A stretch of 64,000 nt of DNA from Lathyrus oleraceus (taxonomy: Eukaryota; Streptophyta; Magnoliopsida; Fabales; Fabaceae). The notes under the pieces are model-generated. The model was not told where the DNA came from. It saw only the letters and a program-made list of their open reading frames with translations, and searched no databases. The stretch lies in assembly GCF_024323335.1 (NCBI RefSeq), contig NC_066582.1, positions 183,800,973 to 183,864,972 on the forward strand, written 5' to 3'. Positions within the stretch are counted from its first letter, which is position 1; each line of letters begins with the position of its first letter. Shown piece after piece: positions 22,601 to 34,800 of the stretch. A program made the position numbers and the translations under genes.

Positions 22601-23694
22601 AGAGTGGTTAACAGACTTCGACGAATCGAAGAAGAGCAAGATATAACTTGCAGATAATAGCTTGTTGCAAGTAGAAGGTACATGCGACATAGTTATTCAG
22701 AAGAGAAATGGTGGAAAAGCTATAATCAAAGATGTACTCTACGTACCTGAAATGAAGTGCAATTTGCTTAGTGTTGTACAACTGGTCAAAAAAGGTTTCT
22801 CAGTCGTGATGAAAAACGGAGCCTTAGAACTATTCGACACAAAGAATAATTTGGTCTTAAAGTCTATGCTGTCGAGGAACAGGGCATTTAAGATCAAGAT
22901 CTGCTCGAAAAAGATATAATGCTTGAAGACAGTTGTCGACAACAAGGATAATTGGTTGTGGCATTTGAGGTTTGGTCATTTGAAATTTAGGTCACTCAAT
23001 CAACTAATTACTAAAGAGATGGTAAATGGCATACCAAGTCTTGTGATGCCCGACAAGTTCTGTGAAGGTTTCTTAGTAGGGACTTAATCCAGAAACTCTT
23101 TTGCTTCAAATGTACCAATGAGATCCTCTTGCATACTAGAAGTAGTATATTCATATGTATGTGGCCCATTCAATGATCATACCATTGGTGGAAACAAGTA
23201 TTTTGTTTCATTTGTTGATGAGTATAGTCGAAAGTTGTGGATCTATGTGATCAAGCAAAAAGACAAAATATTTGAAACCTTTAAGAGATTCAAGAAGCTT
23301 GTCGAAAACCAGAGTGAAAGGAAGATCAAGGTTTTGCATACAGATGGATGTGGTGAATACACATCCAAGACGTTTGAAGCATTATATGCAGAACATGGTG
23401 TTGATCATGAGGTAATTGCTTCTTATACTCCTAAGCATAATGGAATAATAGAAAGAAGAAACATGACCATATTGGACATGGCGAGATGCACGCTGAAGTA
23501 GAAGAATTTGCCAAAATCCTTATGGGGTGAAGCTGTTTCGTCTGTTGTTTATATACTGAACATGTGCCCTACCAAGAAGATGAAGAACAAGGTTCCTGAA
23601 GAAGTGTGGAGTGGAAAACGACCATCAATGATTCATCTGAAGGTGTTTGGCTCTATGTGTTACAAGCATGTTCCCGATGCAAGAAGAAGGAAGC
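22545..23694 (+). pseudogene. Ty1/copia protease, GAG-pre-integrase and integrase, interrupted
   Basis: The protease region has 'KIWFLDTSYSNHMTG' where intact relatives have Asp-Ser/Thr-Gly: the glycine of the active-site triplet is lost. A TGA follows at about 22597. The pre-integrase part (22945-23080) keeps 'NWLWHLRFGHLKF'. The integrase core has '[10 protein letters not shown]' at about 23145, where the first catalytic Asp is replaced by Tyr. The second Asp (HTDGCGEY, near 23337) and the Glu (HNGIIERRN, near 23440) remain. The frame is cut at 23694 inside the 'DARRRKL' segment by element A and resumes at 59845. Confidence 0.9.
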
Positions 23695-26600
23695 TGTAAG
23701 ACCCTAATATCCCTCATGGCATCATAACATTGCACATTGCATTTGCCTCAAGGATCATAGCATCTTGTCCCCTTAACCCTTGGGTTGGGACTTGTGTGAG
23801 TTGGTTGGAGACCACCAAGCATGCTTGAATTGTATATTATTGCTTTTCTCATTTTTGTTTACTAACCAAAAGCACAAAAATATGTCACTAACATCTTTTG
23901 TTTTGTACCTTGAGCAATCATAAGATCCAAGGCTCCTAGGAGCCCCCCATACCTATTGATATGGCCAGATGAAGTGGAAAGCAAGCATGACAATGGTTCA
24001 AAAAGCTCTCAATCATCATATATGCCTCCCAAGTATCTCAATTTGTCAATTTTATCAAAGAAAACCAAAGGGCTTGAGGATTGTTCCACAAGGAAACCCT
24101 AATTCATCTGTGCATCAACTGTGCCTTGCTCATGAAACAACCTTAACCTATGATCAAATACAATCAAGGGAAGTTCTTTTATTCATCATTTCATGCATAT
24201 TTAAATTTATTTGAGTGTCCTCAATCAACAATTCATCAAGGTTTGAGGTATGGACTTGAGAAGTTGATCAGTCAATTCATTTGACTATTTTGATATCCAC
24301 TAAGACCTAACTTTTAATGTGTTTGTCAAATGATGATGACCCTAAGAGAAACAATGTTCTTAAGAACAATATGAACAACTTTCATGTTCATCAAAAATTG
24401 ATTTTAAGCTTGGAAGGTCATCATCCATTTCAAAACATTATAGGTCATTTGACTGAAACCCTAATTTTAGGTCAACTTCCCAAGCACCTAACTCACTCAT
24501 TTTTCATGATTTTGAGGTGGGATCAAATTCATTGTAAAGTTTAAGATGTCTACGTAATTTGTTATGTTGGACAAACTTTCATAATCCTAAAATAAACACA
24601 TGTGATAATGCAAAACATTATAGGTCACTTTGGACCAAAGTCATTGAAATGTGAAAAAGTACAACTTCAAGTGCCCATAAATTTCTCATCAAAAATCTAA
24701 ATGATGCAAAGTTTGAGTCCAAATTGATTGTATTGAAAAGATATACAACTTTTATGTTGAAGGTTTTGTCATTTGAGGCTTTCATCGTTGAAACAGAAGG
24801 GCTTGAAGTTGGTTCATTTTGGCTAAATTCTCATGCACGTGTTTTGCACCTTGAACTTTATGACCAATTTTCATTAATTTACCAACTCCAAATGGATTTT
24901 AGTTCAACATAACAATTGTTCCTCATGTCAATACCTTTCCAACCATTACCCACATGGCCATGTTTCATTTTGGTAAGAGGTAGTTTCGAAGAGGAGAAGA
25001 TTCATGTGCATTTTTGGAAACTTTGTTCAAACTTCATGCACACTCCAATTCCATCATATCTGCACGTCCAAAACTATTATGCTGATGTTAAGCTTGCATT
25101 TCCAATTGGATTTGGGCCCTCCATGCGCCTGTACAGGCCCATGCATGGAGGCCCTCATCACACATGCACATGAAATTCCCATGACTTGCATTGCCTTTTG
25201 CTATAAATAGAGCTGCTTGGCTTCATTCAGAATCAACCTCAAGGCGCCTTATATGCTGCAGAACTCAATCCAAACCTCACTCTAAAGGAATTTTTGCATT
25301 TTCACTTTCATTTTTCAGATCCAATTTTCAACTTCCTTGGTTGTTCATTGGACTCTAATTCCTTAGCCTCATTTCCTTTCAACCTCAAGAGCAAACTACA
25401 ACAGAGAATTGGAAGAGATCGTGCTTCATAGATCTGCATTTCAAAGGTGGATGTTCAAACTTTCTTTCAATCGAAACTCACTGATTATAGCTCATTTCTT
25501 GTGTTGGTTGGCTCCTATGAAGTCCCCTCATAAGAGGCAATTAAATTGTGCATTTAATTTTGTAAATCCATCAAGTTCAGTTTGAACTCCATTATTTTCC
25601 ATCTCTGATTTCTCTTCCTATGAGGATCTAGAGTGAAAACCAATGGCACAGGGGTGATGTACATCACCCCAACTTTCCAATGATATGAGGATCGCTTGTT
25701 TTGGTTAAGTTTTTCATACCTGCAACTTTGGTCGGAATCACCATACTCGCCGGAGAAGATGGTCGTGTACATCACCGTCCTTTTCCCAGTTTTAATCTAG
25801 GCCGTTGGATTGTGTTTCCAGTTTAAATCATGGCCATTGGATGTTATGACTATTTTTAATTCATTGCGATGCTCAGTTGACTAAGGCCTATGGTGCGCGC
25901 GCATTCCCTTGCCTTCAGATCTTCCAAGTCATTTAATGAAAGGAGAATCAACGTGCCTGATTTATTCTATTTTCTGATTTTTTATTTTATTTTCCATTAT
26001 TTCATTTTATTTTAAAAATTCATAACTCTTTCATTTTAATTCCAAAAAATATGGGACTAATTGCATTATTTCCCTTTTTAATTCTAGTTTCTGAAAATGA
26101 TTTTTAATATATTTTATTTTGTCATTTGATAATTTTTGTGATTTTTCTCTTTTCTGGTTATTTTTAATTCATTTTAAATAGTTTCCAATATTCAAAAAAA
26201 TACAAAAATATTTTCTTAACCTCTTTGAATGATGATGAATCTATGAAAAATATTCTCATCAATTTATTAATTGATTTGAGATTTATTTGAGATTTTAGTT
26301 CAATTAGGTTATTTTTTATTCATTTTTAATTGTTTAAAAATAGTTTCTGGTTTCTAAAAATGCTGAAATTTTTTGTCAAACTTTGTTTGACCTTGTTGAA
26401 ATTAGGATGATCCATTTGGACTTTTCCAAGTTTATTTGAAATGGATTTGAAGTTTGACCTTTATTTGTTTATTTTAATTCAAGTATTATTTTAATTTTGA
26501 AAAATACCAAAAATATTTCATTTGTTTCTTGACTTCTAAATTTCATTTTGCTTCTGTTTACTATTGTTTGACCTTGATTCCATTCATCTTTGGTCAATGT

Positions 26601-28582
26601 ACTTTGCTTATTCCATTTGAAGTTCAATTCATGTACATTCTTATTCATCTTCTTCTTCATCTTTTTTCTTTTTGATCAATGAGTTAAAGATTGATGGTTA
26701 GCCTTGACATATGGGAGGCTTAACCTTTCTTGATTAAAATCTAATTCATCTTGATCATAGATCAAGTGAATGGCTTTGCATTAAGAATAGGTTGCTTCTT
26801 GGTCAAGAAAAAAACCTAAATCAATACAAGATCATTCTTCTTTTCTTTTGGCATGGCAAGTTGTAGGAGCTTGACTTACTAGTCATGGTCTTTAACTTGT
26901 GTTTGTTGCCTATATTTTTATTGACCAGCTTCAGATAGGTGTGACTACTACATTAGTCCACTTACGATTGCTTAACATAGCGCTAAATTGCCTTATGGCA
27001 CACTAACACTAACTATTGACCATTAACTATTAATTCAACTCATTTAATTCTTGCAATTTACTTTTATGCAATTTAATATCTTGTTCATTAATTCATTTGC
27101 TTTTTCCCTTTGCTCACTTGAGCTCATGTTTATGTTAATGCAGTTTGCCTTTTGCTCACTTGAGCACATAATTGTGTATATACTATTGTGCTTGTGTTTT
27201 GTTTTGATTGTTGTGAACCAAATGCAAATGGACAAAAGGACTTAGACTTTAGGACATTTCCTATGCAAAATGGAGTCAAAGAGCAACTAGGCCTCATGCC
27301 TTTAGAATGCTATAAAATGTCAAAGAGCAACTAGGCCTCATGCCTTTAGAATGCTTAAAGCTTGAAGATGAATTGAAAGGACCTAATTCTAAACTCCCTC
27401 TTGTCCATTCTTTCTATTGCATTGTGGAACTTTTTGATTTGTGTGTCTTGTGCTAGGGATCCCAAACTTGACAAGTAGAAGAACCATTGTCATGAGCATC
27501 TAAAGTGAGAGATACAAAAGCCATTGGAAGATTCCTAGGAGCTTGCTTGTTTGCTTGATTGCTTGAGTTATTTGCTTATTGCTTGCTATTCCAAAGGAAA
27601 GGGAACAACTTGGATCATCACTATGATCTCAAGAAGGGAACTCCATTTATGGTTTATTTTCTCCTCCTTCACCTTTGCATGTTTAGGACTTAGCCATTCT
27701 TCTTCTTCCCTCCACTCTAACCCAAGCCAAACTTTTGTGCAAACATTAACATTGTTTTCAAAAACTAGAAACCAAAGCATTATGCTTTTGATTTTCCAAA
27801 CTTCTTTTCATAACACTTACTTTGAATTGAATCCTAAGTCAACTTTGACCATATTTTGTAAATACTTTTCATTGGTAAATACAACTCACTCAATTGTTTT
27901 GTGGTTTCAATGGCCACTTCCTTGCCAAAGCTTTTTATAAACATTAGCTATTAGGTTTGAGTTATCCTAGAGGATGATATAATACTCACCTATATCCTTA
28001 GTGATGGACAATAAGACTTCCATGCTTATTATAGGGTTAACCCCTCACTAGCATGTTGAAGCTCTCCTCACATGGTGGATTTGTGGTTTTAGGTTGAGTT
28101 TTCTCCCTTGGATAACAAAAGACCTTAAGGCTTTTGGACCAATCAATTCACCAACTTCTTTTGAGATTTTTACCCCGAACTACGAGGTTTTAATCCTAAT
28201 CTTTTTTAAGATGGTACGTAGGCAATGAGTTTATCCATTCAAACCCCAAATTGTAAATAATTTGTACATTCTTCTCTCATCTCCCCAATCATGTTTGCAC
28301 AAATAATTTTCACAAATACCAACCTATCTTACAACAATTGTGAGAAGGGCTCCCTAGGAGTACCTAGGATGTTTTGGGTGCTTAAAACCTTCCCATTGCA
28401 TAACCAACCCCCTTACCCAAATCTCTGACATTTTTATTAGTTTTTGATTTGATAAAACTTCTCGGTTTTTGTTCGCTTTCTAACCTTTCCTTTGGATAAA
28501 TAGAAGTGTGGTGGCGGCTCGAATTATATGATTTACTTTTGGTTTAGTCAATAAAACTAAAGGCAATGAATACCCCGGTACA
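23695..28582 (+). repeat. 5' LTR of element A
   Basis: 4,888 bp, TG...CA. The partner LTR is at 54939-59839; 13 bp near 23708 are missing relative to it. A TATA box, TATAAATAG, lies at about 25202-25210, preceded by an inverted repeat at 25117-25155. Downstream is the perfect 20-bp palindrome at 25651-25670 (GGGGTGATGT and its complement). A 44-bp direct duplication starts at 27275. Small ORFs shared by both LTRs are not convincing genes. Confidence 0.95.
25201..25210 (+). promoter_or_regulatory. TATA box of element A 5' LTR
   Basis: CTATAAATAG, conserved in the 3' LTR (56458-56467) and in related form in LTR C (62288-62295). It would start the element's genomic RNA about 30 bp downstream, near 25235. 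Confidence 0.7.
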
Positions 28583-28588
28583 GAAAAG

Positions 28589-28606
28589 TGGCGACTCTGC
28601 TGTGGA
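28589..28606 (+). promoter_or_regulatory. Primer binding site of element A (tRNA-Arg type)
   Basis: TGGCGACTCTGCTG starts 6 bp after the LTR end. This is the primer site style described for Ogre elements (tRNA-Arg). Element B has the same core at 38257. Confidence 0.85.
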
Positions 28607-29452
28607 ATTTTTGCCTAGTGGGTTTTGCCTACTTTTCATATTTGTTGTATTGTATTATTTATATTATTTGTGACATATTTTTGTGCAAATTTGGGATTAC
28701 TGTATTGTTTGTAATGTATGAATTGCTTGATATATCAATTGCTTGTGTGCTTGGTGATCTTTGTGAGATGAGTTCTATACCCGAACTCGAGTGCACTTAT
28801 GATAGGAGAATGGCATAGTCTTGTTGACTTGTGTGGAGTTATTCCTTAGCAAGTTGACTTGCAAGCCCATTCACTTGGTGGAGGTCATGTTGGGATCAAT
28901 AATTTCACACGAGTAGTCGTGGTTAGACATTACTCTTTCCAATATAGACCTTAGAAGCCAAGGACCTTAGTTTACCAAGCCCATCTTGGCCTATTTTTTA
29001 GGACGTAGTGGGAAGGTCGTTCAAGTGTAAGATGGGAATACGAGTAGTCGTTTATCCGATAATATCCGAAAGATGGGATGATGACTATGAGAACCTCTTG
29101 TAGAACATGATTGGCAGGTTTAAAACATAGTACACTCCCTTTGGGTGGTTCTTAACCGAGACTCCATGCTCGTGACTTGCAACAAACCCTTGATTCATGG
29201 TTGATCTGTTCTTGTATATCCTTAATATCAATGGAACTTGGGTGTTGATAAGGTGTAAACCGTAATCCACCAAAATGGATGATTGATATTAAGGATGACT
29301 TGATCCATCCCATGACCTTTGTGTGGTGTGATTGGCTTGATCCTTGAGTGTGATTGTTGCATCCATGCATTCATGCATTCATACACATCCACATCATCAA
29401 CAATGAGGAAATTTTCAAGGAACTTAAGAGGTCTATTTGCAAATTTTTAGAC
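28607..29452 (+). other. 5' leader of element A
   Basis: About 850 bp between PBS and ORF1. No domain recognised. It may hold the packaging signal, but no specific structure was identified. Confidence 0.5.
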
Positions 29453-30899
29453 ATGGATAAGCAAAGAAGGAATACAAAGAAGTACAGTTTCAGACAACCC
29501 GACTTGAAAGAGTTAAGGAGTTTGACATCCTATGTATTAGACCCCTTGGAGTTCGAGGCTTATCATGGGAAGCTTCCGTCTATTCTTGCTACTCAGGTGG
29601 ATAAAGGTCTGATGAGTGTATTAGTGCAGTTCTATGATCCCTTGTACCGTTGCTTCACATTTCCGGATTTCCAGCTTTTGCCTACGCTTGAGGAGTATGC
29701 CTATCTTGTGGGTATACCTATTCTAGATCAGTTTTCGCTCAGTGGCTTGGAGAGAGTTCCTACTTCTCAAGAGATTGCTGATCTGTTGCATATAGATGAA
29801 TCTATTATGGGTGATCATATGACTACCAAGGGTGGAATTCAAGGTCTCCCATCTGATTTCCTCATTGCTCAAGCTACTTTGTATGGGAAGGCCATGAGTG
29901 AGGACGCCTTTGAGGCCATATTTGTACTTCTCATCTATGGGCTAGTGTTATTCCCCAACATCGACAAGTTTGTGGATATGAACGCTATTAGGATTTTCTC
30001 TACTCTTAATCCCGTCCCGGCTCTGTTGGGTGACACTTATTTCTATTTGCATATGAGGAATGCAAAGGGTGGTGGTACCATTGTATGCTGTTTGCCTCTG
30101 TTGTACAAGTGGTTTATTTCGCACTTGCCACAGACGGTCGCCTTCAAGGAGAACAGAGGATGTCTATGGTGGTCCACGAGACTTATGTCTCTCACTAATG
30201 ATGATATCTTTTGGTACAACTGTGTATACAATGGTGTGTAGATTATTGACTCTTGTGGTGAATTCTCTAATGTGCCCCGGTACATGTGGTGGGATTAACT
30301 ACAACCCTGTTTTGGCACGTCGTCAGCTTGGGTTCCCCTTAAAGGATAAACCCAATAACATTTTGTTAGAGGGTGTGTTCTTTCAAGAGGGTAAAGATCC
30401 CCAAAACTTGAAGGGCAGGATGGTCCGCGCTTGGCGCAAGATTCATAGGAAGGGAAGGAAAGAGCTTGGTCCGAAGAATTGTATTGCTTTGGAACCCTAT
30501 ACCTCGTGGGTTAGGAGGAGAGCTTCTGAGTACCTTATGCCTTATGATTACCCGAGACCTACACCTATGGTCATGGCTGGGCCTTCAACCCTCCCTGACC
30601 AAGGAGTAGAGGAGTTGAGAGACAAAGACCGTTCGCGTGCTTGGGTCTGTGAGCGAGAGGAGCTACTTCAGCAACTTAGAGATAAGGATGCATTGATAGA
30701 GTTTCTTGAGCATCAGGTTATCGATGAGCCTGATGATGTGGTGACTTCTCTTCTTCCTTAGTCTTCCAAGTTTTGGAAGAGGAAGTACTATCGACTCGCC
30801 AAAGAGAAGGCAGATATGGAGGCAGCCTATGAGAGAGAGGTGAAGAGGCTTTGTGCAGCTTACCTTCTGGTCTCGAGAGCTTTGGACGATTGTTTCTAG
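29453..30899 (+). pseudogene. Ogre ORF1 (plant-mobile-domain-like), broken
   Basis: First ATG of the frame at 29453 ('MDKQRRNTKKYSFRQPDLKE'). The region up to 30238 is a plant mobile domain type protein: 'FYDPLYRCFTFPDFQLLPTL', 'EEYAYLVGIPI', 'CLPLLYKWFISHLP', 'NDDIFWYN'. A TAG at 30239 and a frameshift near 30275 move the reading to the frame that continues 'GGINYNPVLARRQLGFPL', 'LLEGVFFQEGKDPQNLK', 'TSWVRRRASEYLMPYDYPR'. A charged coiled-coil-like part near 30610-30740 follows, then a TAG at 30759 and a last piece to 30899. ORF1 upstream of gag is typical of Ogre; its function is unknown, and related plant mobile domains occur in host silencing proteins. Confidence 0.85.
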
Positions 30900-31227
30900 G
30901 GTTCCATAGGATGTTCATTTTCCTTCTCTCTTGTATTGTATTTGGTTACCAAGACTATACTTCTTTGGTGTAAAAATATTTTCCAGATATTATTGATATG
31001 ATTATTTCATATATGTCTAAATGATTAATATTTCCAATATTTGCAAATAGAACTCTAAAAGTTCCTCTGATTAAAAAATAAATCATATGCACAAGCATTG
31101 GATGCATCATGTGCATAAGTAGGTTTTGCTCCAGGCTTCTTGTTCAGTGGTCTAACTCCGTGTTCTTCATTTTTTTGAAGACAAGCTGACACATCGGTAC
31201 TACACCAGAGCCAACTCTTCAAAGCTG
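30900..31227 (+). other. Gap between ORF1 and gag of element A
   Basis: AT-rich to about 31170. The last 45 bp before the gag ATG read in frame as 'DKLTHRYYTRANSSKL', which resembles the usual gag start, so the original start codon has probably been lost and the ATG at 31228 is an internal methionine. Confidence 0.5.
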
Positions 31228-34200
31228 ATGGATCACCTTGAACAAGAGAACAGAGAATTGAAGGAGGAAGTGGCAAGATTGTCTGCCCTGATGGAGTCTT
31301 TCTTGGCCGCCCAAAGCCAGTCGTCTCCAACGCCTTCAACTCCTCCCCAGAGGACAGTCATTTCTGAGATTGCCTCTTCAACAGTGCCTGCTGCCAGTGC
31401 CCACTTTGCGTCTACTGCTATGCCAGCCGGGTTTCCCTGGGGGATGCCCGCGAACTTTGTTCCTGAGGGTCTCGCCCCAACGTTTTCTTCTTTGCCGGCA
31501 TCTAGCCCGGTCCTTGCTGTGTCACCTCAGGTCGTCCATACTTTGCCGAGAGTAGATGACACCATTTACCACTCTGAGCCATCTAAGGGCCCAAACGTGT
31601 ACGAAAAGATGGATTCCATGAACGATAAGTTCTTTGAGCTTCGCAAGGAACTCAAAACTCTCAGAGGGAAGGACCTCTTTGCCAAATCTGTTGCTGAGCT
31701 TTGCCTTGTTCCTAATGTCAAGATTCTTGTCAAATTCAAAGTGCCTGACTTTGAAAAGTACAAAGGAAACACTTGCCCGCTCAGCCATTTGGTTATGTAT
31801 GCACGAAAAATGTCGACTCAGACCGATAATGATCAGCTCCTGATCCATTATTTCCAGGACAGCCTGTCCGGTGCCGCCCTGAGATGGTACATGGGTTTGG
31901 ACAGCGCGAACATCCGCTCCTTCAACGACCTTGGCGAAGCATTCGTCAAGCAGTACAAATACAATGTTGATATGGATCCCGATAGGGATCAATTGAGGGC
32001 CATGTCCCAAAAGGATAAGGAAACTTTTAAGGAGTATGCCCAGAGGTGGCGAGAATTGGCTGCACAAATCGTGCCTCCGCTAGAAGAGAAAGAAATGACC
32101 AAGATTTTTCTGAAGACCTTGAGTTCATTCTATTATGAGCGGATGATTGCTAGCGCTCCTTCTGACTTCACCGAGATGGTGAATATGGGGATGCGTCTAG
32201 AGGAAGGAGTCAGGGAAGGGCGCCTGACTAGAGAAAAAGGCTCTTCTACCAAACGTTATGGGGAGTTTACGAAGAAGAAGGATGGCGAGGCACATGCTGT
32301 GACCTCCCATACTAAATCTAGAAGACCCTCTATGAAGAGGAAGACCGTGCGTCCCGCCGGTAATCAGCATCGGGATGCTCATATAGCACCTGTTTTCAAA
32401 GAAAATCAGCAATATCAGCATCATAACCAGCAATAACAACATCAATAGTATCAACAACAACACCGTCCTCAACAACATGCCTACCAGCCTCGAAACAATA
32501 ATCAAACCAGTACAAGATATGATAGGAAGAGGGTCAATTTTGATCCTATTCCAATGACCTACGCAGAGCTATATCCTTCTTTAATAGAAAGGAAACTGAT
32601 CACTCCACGTGACCCACCTGCTATACCTACCAACCCTCAGTTGTGGTATAAGCCTGAGCTTCATTGTGTCTATCATTCCGGTGCTCCCGGACATGATGTG
32701 GAGAACTTCTACCCGCTGAAGACCAAGGTTCAAGACCTTGTGAGGAGCGGTATATTATTTTTCGAGGACGTAGGTCATAATGTCAAGAAGAACCCATTGC
32801 CCGAGCATGGGAAATCTGTTGTCAACATGGTTCAGGGTTGCCCTGGAAAATATAAGGTCCGATATGTCAGCCATATCTGACAATCTTTGGTCGAGATGCA
32901 TAGACTGTTGTGTGGATACTGTCACTACGAGCATGACCATGACAGATGTCGTGTTTGCACTGTTAATGAGAGGGGATGTCGTCAAGTTAGAAAAGACATC
33001 CAAGAAATGCTGGATCAAGGTGTAATTGAGATACTTCAGAATCGTGATGAGGATGATGAAGTTAATGTGATATCACCAGTATTCAGGATACCTGAGCCTG
33101 CTGTCATCCGGTATGATGGCAGCAAGCAGAAGGCTTCTCCTACTCTCATAATCAAGCCAGCCGGCCCTGTGCCATATTCTTTTGATAAAGCTGTTCCCTA
33201 TCGTTATAATGCTGTGGCATTGGAAGATGGCAAGGAGGTGCCCCTACCCTCCACTTCTGTTGTTAATATTGCTGATGTCAGTGGATTGACCCGTAGTGGT
33301 CATGTTTTCTCGGTGCCGCCGAAACCCCAGACTGACACCAGAAGAGCTGATACTACTGATAGTGTCGTTCGTCCAGTGGGAAATTCTTCCAATTCTCCGA
33401 ATCCGGCACTTGCTGTTAATAGACCTGCCGATACTGCTAAAACTCCTGTCTCTGCTGGCCAGAATGGCATGATTAGAGAGGACTGTGATGAGATGTTAAG
33501 GCTCATCAAGATGAGTGAATACAACGTTGTAGATCAACTTCTACAAACGCCTTCAAAGATCTCTGTGCTATCTTTGTCAATGACTTCTGAGCCACGCCGA
33601 GAAGCTCTGCAGAAGGTGTTGGACGTGGCGTATGTAGATCATGACGTCACCATAGAGCAATTTGATAGTATTGTTGCAAACATTACTGCTTGTAACAATC
33701 TGAGTTTCTGCGATGCTGATCTCCCCGAGAAGGGAAGAGACCATAATTTGGCACTTCACATCTCCATGAATTGCAAGGATGATTCCATGTCTAATGTGCT
33801 GGTAGACACTGGATCATCGCTGAATGTGTTGCCAAAATCCACTATTGCTAGACTTTCATATCAGAGCCTCCCATGAGGCAGAGTGGAGTGGTCGTAAAAG
33901 CTTTTGATGGATCGCGCAAGACTGTGATTGGCGAGGTTGAGCTCCCAGTCAAGATAGGACCTAGTGATTTCCAGATCACTTTTCAGGTCATGGATATTCA
34001 TCCATCATATAGCTGTTTGTTGGGAAGACCATGGATTCATGAGGCAGGCGCCGTGACATCCACCCTACACCAAAAGTTGAAGTTCGTTAAGAACAAAAAG
34101 TTGGTGGTGGTAGGGGGAGAGAAGGCTCTCTTGGTTAGCCATCTGTCTTCCTTTTCTTACATTGATGCTGAGGACGAGGTTGGGACTCTGTTCCAAGCCT

Positions 34201-34538
34201 TGTCTATTGCTGAGCCTTCTAAGAAAGGAACTTCTTCATTTGCGTCCTACAATGATGCTAAGTTGGCCATTGAGCATGGCGCAACTACTGGTTTAGGACA
34301 AATGATCAAGCTGGAAGACAATAAATCCCGGGCTGGCATAGGGTACTCTTCAGGCACTTTCAACAAGCATGGACTGTTTCAGAGTGGTGGTTTCATCCAC
34401 ACGATTGAAGACCAGGAAGCTGCTGCTGTTGTGGAAGATGATGTAGAGGAAGATTCTGGCAACTTTGTCATCCCTGGAGGGGTCTGCAATAATTGGGTCG
34501 CTGTTGATGTTCCAACAGTTGTCCATAAGTCAACATAA
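31228..34538 (+). pseudogene. Element A gag-protease
   Basis: One frame from the ATG at 31228 to 33876 is interrupted only by TAA 32434, TAG 32446 and TGA 32878; a one-base shift at 33873 then carries it to 34538. Order: coiled-coil N-terminus 'DHLEQENRELKEEVARL', gag core ('LIHYFQDSLSGAALRWYMGL', 'AFVKQYKYNVDMDPDRDQL', 'EYAQRWRELAAQI'), Gln/His-rich linker, zinc-binding segments ('CVYHSGAPGHDVENF', last Cys replaced by Phe; 'CGYCHYEHDHDRCRVC' intact in pattern), and aspartic protease with active site 'VLVDTGSSLNVLPKS' near 33800-33845. The protease C-terminal part follows ('SYSCLLGRPWIHEAGAV', 'GNFVIPGGVCNNW'). The protease would cut the element's polyprotein. Three of the four breaks are C-to-T changes. 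Confidence 0.92.
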
Positions 34539-34800
34539 TGTTCATTTTGTTTAAAAAACCCTTCTCCCATGCCAAAAGGAGAAGTGATGACATTGTTGGC
34601 CCATAAATACAATGATATTCATTCAATAAATTCATGTTAAATGTTTGTTTTTCCAAATTATTTTCACTTTCCGCTTTTTGCATGAAATTGGTGATCACAT
34701 GAAACCCTAAAAATAGAATAAAATCAATCTTTTCATCTGCATAATGATTTGCCTTATTTGAATTCTAAAATCTCTTTTTATATCCAAAATCATTATGTAG
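34539..34800 (+). other. Probable intron between protease and RT of element A
   Basis: AT-rich 262 bp without coding capacity. It ends with a good splice acceptor, 'cattatgtag', at 34800; the RT frame is open from 34802. Ogre elements are known to carry an intron here. A convincing donor was not located. Confidence 0.55.

Noticed and set aside
27551..27940. 129-codon ORF in LTR A, also at 58808-59197
   Set aside because: Same reason: paired LTR copies. The translation is low-complexity Ser/Phe/Leu-rich with no domain.
31522..32067. 181-codon minus-strand ORF
   Set aside because: Antisense shadow of the element A gag core.
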